This document shows, in pieces, positions 33,225 through 39,918 of a stretch of DNA of 64,000 nucleotides. Source of the DNA: Hymenobacter aerilatus (lineage in GTDB: Bacteria > Bacteroidota > Bacteroidia > Cytophagales > Hymenobacteraceae). Where the stretch lies: the NCBI RefSeq assembly GCF_022921095.1, contig NZ_CP095053.1, forward strand, positions 2,956,501 through 3,020,500, read 5' to 3'. The position numbers and the translations under genes are program-made. Position 1 is the first letter of the stretch, and each line of letters opens with the position of its first letter. Below the pieces are notes generated by a model. That model was not told the origin of the DNA. It worked only from the letters and a program-made list of their open reading frames with translations, and did not search any database.

Positions 33225-34358
33225 GTGCAAAAGACGCATCTAATCAGCAGAAAATCGATTAGTGGTAACACTAGTGTTATGCTAGATTCTCTGCGCATAG
33301 CAGCTGCCTTCATGGTATTAATATTCCATGGAGCAGTGCAATGGCTACCATCTTACCCTGACGCCGTGGCGCTGCTGAGCAATCTGGCGCACGCGGCTGT
33401 TGTGGTCTTTTTCGTACTCTCCGGCTATCTGATTTCTTATACTACCACTAGTAACAACCGCGGCGTCCGACAATACAGCGTCGCTCGCTTGAGTAGATTG
33501 TACTCTATTGTGTTACCGGCTTTGCTAATAACCATCGGCATTGAGTTGCTCGTTCGCTCGCTCAACCCGACCCTAGCGGCCGAATACTCCAGAGGCAACT
33601 CCCTGCCGCGTTATGTACTTTCTTTCTTCTTTTGCACCGAGGTCAACTTCTTCTCTACCTCCCCTCCCATTAACGGTCCCCTGTGGTCGTTGAGTTACGA
33701 GTTTTGGTACTATGTCCTTTTTGGCCTGTGGTTTTATCGTACCACGTATCGCAAATCGTCGCTTATCCTATGCCTAGTGGGCCTGTTTGTTGGGCCCAAG
33801 ATTTTGCTGCTCATGCCCATTTGGCTACTAGGCTATCTGGCTTACCGACTACCTAAGCCCCCAATCCAGAGCGGGCTTTCATGGCTATATGTGCTGCTAC
33901 TGCTAAGCACCGTTTGCCTACTCGCTATCTATTTACCCGACTTCCCCTATGCCCTCGGACACAAACCCCTCTTTTATAGTAATCGATTTGTAACAGATAT
34001 AGTTATAGGTTTAGTTTTCGCAATAGCAGTATGGCTATTGCCACTGGATAGTCATACCAGTAGCAACAGATGGGTCCAAAATTTTAGGATTATATCCGAT
34101 CTATCATTTCCACTATATATTCTACATTTTCCTTTATTAGTATTATGGAGAGCCTTATTCGGCTATAATGTCAATGATATAGGGCAATTATCTTTCGCTA
34201 TTGTAGCAGTCACATTAATATCTTCATTGATTGGTTTTTTACTCGAAAAGCAGAGGGGCAAGTGGATACTTCTTTTTAAGTGGATATTTACTTATATAAA
34301 ACCACCTGCCACACACCCATCACAACAAGTAGAACCTTTAGTACAATTAAAAAAATAA
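33225..34358 (+). CDS. second acyltransferase family 3 membrane protein
   Basis: A 377-residue multi-span protein of the same family as the one at 30947 but not closely similar. Motifs: MLDSLRIAAAFMVLIFHGAV, VVVFFVLSGYLISYTT, GPLWSLSYEFWYY and ISDLSFPLYILHFPLLVLWR. GTG 33225 is the longest start; the ATG at 33279, just before LDSLRIAAA, fits the family better and may be the real one. The last third is clearly more AT-rich than the first and than flanking genes, hinting at a foreign or decaying segment. It probably modifies a surface glycan. Confidence 0.85.
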   Translation: MQKTHLISRKSISGNTSVMLDSLRIAAAFMVLIFHGAVQWLPSYPDAVALLSNLAHAAVVVFFVLSGYLISYTTTSNNRGVRQYSVARLSRLYSIVLPALLITIGIELLVRSLNPTLAAEYSRGNSLPRYVLSFFFCTEVNFFSTSPPINGPLWSLSYEFWYYVLFGLWFYRTTYRKSSLILCLVGLFVGPKILLLMPIWLLGYLAYRLPKPPIQSGLSWLYVLLLLSTVCLLAIYLPDFPYALGHKPLFYSNRFVTDIVIGLVFAIAVWLLPLDSHTSSNRWVQNFRIISDLSFPLYILHFPLLVLWRALFGYNVNDIGQLSFAIVAVTLISSLIGFLLEKQRGKWILLFKWIFTYIKPPATHPSQQVEPLVQLKK

Positions 34359-34541
34359 GTGTTCGTTAAGATCTAAAAATTATTTATCATAGTTGCGTAC
34401 TGAACCGAGTGCGATATTATACTGTGACACTTATTTAGGGAAAATTATTCAATGTAAGCACCTCATTCCCAATTTTATTTACCCATAAGCAACACTCATT
34501 CCTAAGTACTTTCGACACTTATTACATTGATAGGAAAGAGC

Positions 34542-34569
34542 AAAGAGTAAAGAGTAAAGAGTAAAGAGT
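34542..34569. repeat. short tandem repeat, four units of AAAGAGT
   Basis: Four exact AAAGAGT heptamers followed by AAAA, about 28 bases before the ATG at 34598. The remaining gap (34359-34541) is AT-rich and shows no gene. A repeat this close upstream could slip and alter promoter spacing. Confidence 0.8.
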
Positions 34570-34597
34570 AAAACATTTTTTACTTAGCTAACCTGCG

Positions 34598-34879
34598 ATG
34601 AAACAATACCTCACCCCCAAAGTGCTGGCCGCGCTACAGAGCCTGCCCACCTCCGACGCCCCTACCCCCACCTCGCTGGCCACCACGCCCGAGGAGCTGC
34701 ACCAGCGCGCCATCCAGCTCGACCCTACCCTGGCCGAACAGCCGCTAGACGCTATCGAAGCCCAACTCGCCAGCATCTACGACGATGATACCTGGACGCA
34801 ACAACAGCTGCCACAGGTACCCGAGGGGGTAGCACATCGGTACACGTATGTGTATGTGAACCAGGAATTATTAGGGTAA
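34598..34879 (+). CDS. hypothetical protein of 93 residues
   Basis: A small soluble protein with no recognised family. It begins MKQYLTPKVLAALQSLP, has a Thr/Pro-rich linker, a helix PEELHQRAIQLDPTLAEQPLDAIEAQLASI in outline, and ends VYVNQELLG. High-GC codon use matches the chromosome, unlike the next gene. It ends 3 bases before the following start, so the two may be cotranscribed. Confidence 0.5.
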   Translation: MKQYLTPKVLAALQSLPTSDAPTPTSLATTPEELHQRAIQLDPTLAEQPLDAIEAQLASIYDDDTWTQQQLPQVPEGVAHRYTYVYVNQELLG

Positions 34880-34882
34880 ATA

Positions 34883-35554
34883 ATGTATTTACCACGCCGC
34901 TACAGCCGTAAACTGTTTTTTCCGCCGGGTCTACTGGCGCTGGCGTTTCTGCTGTTGATGGGTTGTATGTGGGTGAGTGGAGACGCGCGGTTGCGACCAA
35001 TCTTTGTAACGACAGCTTATTTTCCTACCCCCGAGTCGTCCGCTTATGATTGGACAAGGTTTTACAGAATAAAAGAGAAAAGTAATTGGAAAGAATATCA
35101 TATCTCTGAACCAATAACCGATTCTACAATATGGAAATCATTATGCAATAGATTTATTTTTCTATCTAACAGTGCGGATTCTTCGCAACGTATAAAAGTA
35201 TATTTCGATAGTAAAACTAAGTATGAGAGCATTGTTAGAATACTAAGCATTGCTGAATTAGCTAAATCAAAAAGTTATATCATTGATTTAGCTGATGAAA
35301 CAACGAATTTTTATATCACAGAGGGAAACTTACTGGCTCCCATACATAAAGATCCATTTCCTCTTACTTGCGCCTCGGATTACTATTTTGTTCCATTGTA
35401 TCCTTCAAAAAATCAATTTATAAATTTCAGTAAATATCTTCGTCTTGAAAATTTATTTATACTATCTGCATTTATATTATATACAGTTCTATTAATAATA
35501 TCTTTCAGATTTCATTATATTCGTAACCCTACCCCTCCATACGCAGTTGAATAG
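34883..35554 (+). CDS. hypothetical two-span membrane protein, AT-rich
   Basis: 223 residues with an N-terminal membrane segment (FFPPGLLALAFLLLMGCMWV), a ~140-residue extracytoplasmic domain rich in charged and Ser/Asn residues, and a C-terminal segment (LFILSAFILYTVLLIISFRF) with a short tail. The first ~130 bases are high-GC and the rest strongly AT-rich, an abrupt change within one reading frame. No homologue was recognised. It could be an immunity- or bacteriocin-type protein, but nothing shows that. Confidence 0.5.
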   Translation: MYLPRRYSRKLFFPPGLLALAFLLLMGCMWVSGDARLRPIFVTTAYFPTPESSAYDWTRFYRIKEKSNWKEYHISEPITDSTIWKSLCNRFIFLSNSADSSQRIKVYFDSKTKYESIVRILSIAELAKSKSYIIDLADETTNFYITEGNLLAPIHKDPFPLTCASDYYFVPLYPSKNQFINFSKYLRLENLFILSAFILYTVLLIISFRFHYIRNPTPPYAVE

Positions 35555-35578
35555 CGCACAACCTTTTGCTATTCCGCT

Positions 35579-36763
35579 ATGCGTTTGCTCACGCTTTCTG
35601 CCGCACTACTTGCCACGCTTTCGGCCACGGCCCAAAACGTACCACCCGAGGCGACGCCCTTCAAGATGACGGGCAATATTTACTTACCCAAGAAACTGCC
35701 CGCCACGCCCGAGCGCGTGAGCAGTCTGAAAGCCCCGCCCGGCTTCACCATCACGAAATACGCCGAGGGGCTGGATATGCCCCGCATGCTGGCCCAGGCC
35801 CCCAACGGCGACCTGTACGTGACCAACCGCGTGAAAGGCACCATAACGCTGCTGCGCGACGCCAATAAAGACGGGAAGGTGGATATGACGAAACAGGTTG
35901 CGCAGAAACCAAACCTGCACGGCCTGGCACTCAAAGGCAACAAGCTATACATCAGTGCCATTCGGGAGCTGTATGTGGCCGACGTGAAGGCTGATGGCAC
36001 CTTGGGAGAGTTAAAGATGCTCTACAAAGACCTACCCGACGCTGGTCAGCACGCCAACCGCACCATGCAGTTTGGCCCCGATGGCAAGCTCTACCTATCG
36101 GTAGGTAGCACCTGCAACGCCTGCGACGAGGATAACAAAGAAAACGCAACGCTCATCCAGATTAATACCGATGGCTCGGGCCGCACAGTGTACGCGCACG
36201 GGCTACGCAATACCATCGGTTTCGACTGGCACCCTACCACGGGGCAGCTCTTTGGTATGGACCATGGCATCGACTGGCTCGGCGACGAGGACCAGCAGGA
36301 AGAGCTAAACCAGATCAAGCAGGGCGCGCACTACGGCTGGCCGTCCATCATTGCCGATGGCAAGCACTACCCCGCCAACAAGCCCAAAAGTGGCGAATCG
36401 TATGAGCAGTTTGATGCCAAAACTGTGCGGCCGCTGTTGCTCTATAAAGCCCATTCGGCACCGCTGGGACTGGTTTTCAACCGGGCCAAGCAGTTTCCGC
36501 AGGAGTATCAGAACGATGCCTTCGTGACCATGCACGGCTCCTGGAACCGCGCCGAGCCCTCAGGCTACAAAATTGTGCGCGTGCATTTCGACCAGCAGGG
36601 CAAGCCAGAGAAGTTTGAAGACTTCGTGACGGGCTGGCTGGTAGAAAACAACAAATCGGAGTTTGGCCGGCCTTGCGGTTTGATTCAGGCCAACGACGGC
36701 TCCCTACTGGTGTCAGACGACGACAACGGCGTGATTTACCGGGTGGCGTACACGAAGAAGTAA
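35579..36763 (+). CDS. PQQ-dependent sugar dehydrogenase-like beta-propeller protein
   Basis: Soluble aldose or sorbosone dehydrogenases oxidise sugars in the periplasm with PQQ. The 394-residue protein has a signal peptide (LLTLSAALLATLSATAQ) and the six-bladed propeller pattern: MPRMLAQAPNGDLYVTNR, HANRTMQFGPDGKLYLSVGSTCNAC, YAHGLRNTIGFDWHPTTGQLFGMDHG in outline, and SWNRAEPSGYKIVR. The GHNRG-type residues of glucose dehydrogenase are only partly recognisable, so activity is not certain. It may instead be a heme-less L-sorbosone dehydrogenase relative. It is followed by a family A palindrome. Confidence 0.87.
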   Translation: MRLLTLSAALLATLSATAQNVPPEATPFKMTGNIYLPKKLPATPERVSSLKAPPGFTITKYAEGLDMPRMLAQAPNGDLYVTNRVKGTITLLRDANKDGKVDMTKQVAQKPNLHGLALKGNKLYISAIRELYVADVKADGTLGELKMLYKDLPDAGQHANRTMQFGPDGKLYLSVGSTCNACDEDNKENATLIQINTDGSGRTVYAHGLRNTIGFDWHPTTGQLFGMDHGIDWLGDEDQQEELNQIKQGAHYGWPSIIADGKHYPANKPKSGESYEQFDAKTVRPLLLYKAHSAPLGLVFNRAKQFPQEYQNDAFVTMHGSWNRAEPSGYKIVRVHFDQQGKPEKFEDFVTGWLVENNKSEFGRPCGLIQANDGSLLVSDDDNGVIYRVAYTKK

Positions 36764-36775
36764 GCCCCTAGTTAT

Positions 36776-36896
36776 CTGTCATCCTGAGCACAGCGAAGGA
36801 CCTTATTATGTGAGCACGACCTATATCAGATGGTTGCTATCTAATGCAAGTTGTGCTCATGTGATAAGGTCCTTCGCTGTGCTCAGGATGATAGAT
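36776..36896. repeat. long inverted repeat, family A copy 3
   Basis: The left arm starts TGTCATCCTGAGCACAGCGAA (first 20 bases at 36777-36796) and runs through GGACCTTAT. The right arm begins ATAAGGTCC near 36864 and ends GGATGAT. An inner GTGAGCAC/GTGCTCA pair extends the hairpin. It lies between the sugar dehydrogenase and the symporter, both on the plus strand. Confidence 0.88.
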
Positions 36897-36943
36897 AGTT
36901 TTGTTTTATCCTGTCACCCCGCTCTTTCGTAGCTTCACGCTGC

Positions 36944-38230
36944 ATGAAAAAAATTTACCACAACCTCACATTTCAGGTTCTTACAGCCATTGCGCTGGGC
37001 ATTTTGGTGGGTGCGCTCTTCCCGGAGGTAGGCGCGGCGCTGAAGCCCATTGGCGACACGTTTATCAACCTGATCAAAATGCTGATTGCCCCCATCATCT
37101 TCCTGACGGTGGTGCTAGGCATTGGCAACATGGGCGACCTGAAAAAGGTGGGGCGCGTGGGCGGCAAGGCCATCTTGTATTTCGAAATCATCACCACGTT
37201 TGCGCTGGTGATTGGGGTAGGCGCGGCCAACCTCACCCAGCCTGGCCGCGGCATCGATACCAGCAGCGTGGCTGCGCAGGCCAGCAAAACTGCCGAGTAC
37301 GCCGAAAAGGGCGCCAACATGGACTGGGTGGCCTTCTTCACCCACATCGTACCCGACAGCTTTGTGGGAGCCTTTGCCGAAAGCGACGTGCTGCAAGTGC
37401 TGCTGATTGCGGTGCTATTTGGTCTAGCCCTGAGCAAAGTGAAAGCTGATATCAGCGCGCCGGTTATCAGCATGTTTGAGAAGCTGAGTCAGATCTTTTT
37501 TGCGGTGCTGGGCCTGGTGATGAAGCTGGCGCCGCTGGGTGCTTTCGGCGGCATGGCCTTCACCATCGGCAAGTATGGCCTCGACACGCTCCTACCCCTG
37601 GCCAAGCTCATGCTGACGGTGTATGGCACCATGGCCTTATTTATCTTCGGGGTGTTGGGGCTGGTGGCGTGGCGCTACAAATTCAGTGTCCTGACCCTGC
37701 TGGGCTTTATCAAGGAAGAGCTGTTGATTGTGCTGGGCACGTCGTCGTCGGAGTCGGCCCTACCCCTGCTCATCGACAAGCTTGAAACATTCGGCTGCTC
37801 GCGCTCCGTGGCCGGTCTGGTCATTCCCACGGGTTACTCGTTCAACCTCGATGGCACCACTATCTACCTGTCTATCTCGGCTATTTTCCTGGCCCAGGCC
37901 TTCGGCATCGACCTTTCTTTGACACAACAGCTCACCATCATCGGCATTCTGATGCTTACCAGCAAGGGCGCGGCGGGCGTCACGGGGTCGGGCTTTATCG
38001 TGCTGGCCTCTACCCTGGCCGCCACCAAGGTTATTCCGGTAGAGGGCATGGCCCTGCTGCTGGGCGTAGACCGATTTATGTCGGAGGCGAGGGCCATTAC
38101 CAACATCATCGGCAACGCGGTGGCTACGGTGGTCATTGCCAAGAGCGAGAACGAGTTTGACGAGGAAAAGAACCGCCTTGCTTTGGCCGGTCGTATCAAA
38201 CCTGAGGCGCAGGAAGTAGCAGAGGAGTAG
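36944..38230 (+). CDS. dicarboxylate/amino acid:cation symporter (DAACS/GltP-DctA family)
   Basis: These inner-membrane carriers import glutamate, aspartate or C4-dicarboxylates with H+ or Na+. The 428-residue protein has the 8-span plus two re-entrant hairpin layout. HP1 shows the Ser-rich GTSSSESALPLL. TM7 shows SFNLDGTTIYLS, the conserved N-x-D-G-T substrate and cation region. HP2 shows SKGAAGVTGSGFIVLA. TM8 shows MLLGVDRFMSEARAITNIIGN with the substrate-binding Arg and Asn. The Arg in TM8 region (SEARAITN) is typical of DctA-like members. Confidence 0.93.
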   Translation: MKKIYHNLTFQVLTAIALGILVGALFPEVGAALKPIGDTFINLIKMLIAPIIFLTVVLGIGNMGDLKKVGRVGGKAILYFEIITTFALVIGVGAANLTQPGRGIDTSSVAAQASKTAEYAEKGANMDWVAFFTHIVPDSFVGAFAESDVLQVLLIAVLFGLALSKVKADISAPVISMFEKLSQIFFAVLGLVMKLAPLGAFGGMAFTIGKYGLDTLLPLAKLMLTVYGTMALFIFGVLGLVAWRYKFSVLTLLGFIKEELLIVLGTSSSESALPLLIDKLETFGCSRSVAGLVIPTGYSFNLDGTTIYLSISAIFLAQAFGIDLSLTQQLTIIGILMLTSKGAAGVTGSGFIVLASTLAATKVIPVEGMALLLGVDRFMSEARAITNIIGNAVATVVIAKSENEFDEEKNRLALAGRIKPEAQEVAEE

Positions 38231-38237
38231 CCGTAAT

Positions 38238-38337
38238 ATGCTGATTGATGATGGGTTGATGTGCTGATTGATGACGTTCTTTTTTGTCAATCAACTCATT
38301 ATCGATCAGCACATCAACCTATCATCAATCAGCCCAT
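38238..38337. repeat. imperfect long inverted repeat (family E)
   Basis: The left arm (about 38238-38275, ATGCTGATTGATGATGGGTT...) pairs with the right arm (about 38290-38337, ending AATCAGCCCATCA) around TTCTTTTTTGTC. The arms are themselves built of repeated GCTGATTGATG / GGTTGATGTG blocks. It fills the gap between the symporter and the next plus-strand gene. Confidence 0.8.
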
Positions 38338-38344
38338 CACCCTA

Positions 38345-38893
38345 ATGCCCGCCCTACCCCCCGACCTGCGTAAAGCCCTGTTCAACCTCCCACAACGAGA
38401 AAAAGATCAACTGCTGGCCCGCCTTGTAGCCCAGGACAGCGTCCTGACGGAGCAGCTAAGCTACCGCCTGCTCGAAGGCCCCGATGCACTGGAGGAACGC
38501 CGCCACCGCCTACGCCAGCAGGTAGACGACCCCGTGCGCGGCTACCACCAAACCCCCAACGACCTGCTCGTGATTCTACGCCAGTTGCAAGCCCGCCTGG
38601 CTTACCACACCAAAATCACGGGTGATACTTACGGCGAGGTGGAGCTGAGCATTCGCTTGCTGCTGAACGTGTTTGCGCACCAGCCCGAAAGCGTAGCGCG
38701 TCTGCACGGCCCTACCCAGCCGCTGCTGCAACACCTGGCCCGCCGCACCCAAGATGTGCTCAAGCAAGCCCAAAAGCTCCACGAAGACTACCACCTAGAG
38801 CTGGCCGACAGCCTCAACCAGTTGCTGAAGCAGCTCTACCAATCGGCCGCCGCTCCGCTGGCGAGAGAGCTAGGCCTGCCGGTGGAGTGGTGA
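38345..38893 (+). CDS. hypothetical helical protein of 182 residues
   Basis: A soluble, largely helical protein read from the ATG at 38345. It shows REKDQLLARLVAQD near the start, DALEERRHRLRQQVDD, a central LLVILRQLQARLAYH, and a Leu/Gln-rich C-terminal half (LQHLARRTQDVLKQAQKLHE). No signal peptide, membrane segment or enzyme motif. Codon use matches the neighbours, so it is native. No family recognised. Confidence 0.65.
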   Translation: MPALPPDLRKALFNLPQREKDQLLARLVAQDSVLTEQLSYRLLEGPDALEERRHRLRQQVDDPVRGYHQTPNDLLVILRQLQARLAYHTKITGDTYGEVELSIRLLLNVFAHQPESVARLHGPTQPLLQHLARRTQDVLKQAQKLHEDYHLELADSLNQLLKQLYQSAAAPLARELGLPVEW

Positions 38894-38920
38894 ATTTGTG
38901 AAATGGTGAGTTTGTGAAGG

Positions 38921-39028
38921 CGCCTGTCATCCTGAGCTGGCGAAGGACCTCATGACCGCAGAACGAGTCGTTGGTACGCCTGATGTTCTCGCGTGATAAG
39001 GTCCTTCGCCAGCTCAGGATGACAGGCG
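38921..39028. repeat. long perfect inverted repeat, family A copy 4 (30-bp arms)
   Basis: Arms 38921-38950 and 38999-39028 are exact complements. The outer ends are CGCCTGTCATCCTGAGC and the inner ends CGAAGGACCT. The loop contains AGAACGAGTCGTT, like the loops of copies 1 and 2. Direct GTGAATTTGTGA-like sequence borders it on the left and TCACT... on the right. Confidence 0.92.
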
Positions 39029-39130
39029 CTTCTACATTCACTACTTCACTCTTCACAACTTCACTATTCTTTAATCAGTAGAAGCAAGAATGGCTGCCGA
39101 TACCCGGTTCGCCTTTTTAGCTCTACCTCT

Positions 39131-39454
39131 ATGTCGTCTGTTCCCACTCCCGAAAACGTGCGCGTGCCTCAACACCTTTCCGATGCCGACTTGCGGCAAG
39201 CCTTGGAGGAATTGGACGCCAAAATAAAAACGCTGCACAACCGTGCCCACGCCACCACCGCCGGCTCCCACGCCACCTACCACGAGCACGCGGCGGCGCT
39301 GGAAGCAAAACGGGCAAAGCTGGTGGCCCAGCTAGGCCCTACTCCCACCGGACCAGCAACGGGCGCTGCCCCCTCCGAACAGAATAAGAGCCTGTGGGAA
39401 GAAATTTCCCGCGGTATTGATAACCTGCGCAAGGACCTACGCGACATCGTTTAA
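39131..39454 (+). CDS. hypothetical coiled-coil protein of 107 residues
   Basis: A small soluble protein with two helices (LRQALEELDAKIKTLHNRAH and YHEHAAALEAKRAKLVAQL in outline), a Thr/Pro/Ala linker, and a C-terminal helix SLWEEISRGIDNLRKDL. It looks like an antiparallel coiled coil. No family named. It ends 17 bases before a lipoprotein gene on the same strand, so they are probably cotranscribed. Confidence 0.6.
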   Translation: MSSVPTPENVRVPQHLSDADLRQALEELDAKIKTLHNRAHATTAGSHATYHEHAAALEAKRAKLVAQLGPTPTGPATGAAPSEQNKSLWEEISRGIDNLRKDLRDIV

Positions 39455-39471
39455 ACCACCACACACGCTGT

Positions 39472-39777
39472 ATGAAATTATACGCCACGCTCGCCGCCGC
39501 GGCCCTGCTATTGGGCGCCTGCACTGCGCAGGAGAGCTACAAAAACGCCGTTAGCTGCGCCGAGGTAACGGTGGGCATGACGCAGGAACAGGTGCGCCAC
39601 CTCATGGGCGAGCCCACCGGCGACGACGCCACCAGCAGCGGCCACACGTGGTCCTACCTCTTCGGCAGCGCCACCGACACGCAGCCTATTCGGGTTATGT
39701 TTGACGCCAGCGGCAAGGTAACGGGCAAGGAATGTGCCCCTGAGGCCTCGGGCAAAGAGCGCCCCACAGGCAACTAA
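39472..39777 (+). CDS. small lipoprotein with BamE/SmpA-like domain
   Basis: 101 residues with a lipoprotein signal (LAAAALLLGACTAQ, lipid Cys at residue 17). The mature part shows CAEVTVGMTQEQVRHLMGEP, the turn-helix pattern of BamE/SmpA-OmlA folds (V-x-x-G-M-T-x-x-x-V), then TWSYLFGSA and VMFDASGKV. Such domains bind partners at the outer membrane, but the BamE assignment itself is not implied. A second pair of cysteines (CAEV, ECAP) may form a disulfide. Confidence 0.8.
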   Translation: MKLYATLAAAALLLGACTAQESYKNAVSCAEVTVGMTQEQVRHLMGEPTGDDATSSGHTWSYLFGSATDTQPIRVMFDASGKVTGKECAPEASGKERPTGN

Positions 39778-39918
39778 GCAACGAGCGAAGCACACGCAAA
39801 CAGGCGGGATTCTTGCACTGCGCGGGAGCTAAATGAATGCAGAAATCCGTGTTCCTTGGCAAACTCGTATGCAGTAGCTGATGGGCAGTGCTTTCTATCG
39901 TTTTCTTATCCGCTCCCG

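Noticed and set aside
30947..34358. Surface-polysaccharide cluster formed by the two acyltransferases
   Set aside because: A hydrolase gene on the opposite strand and two repeats separate them, and no glycosyltransferase or export gene is present.
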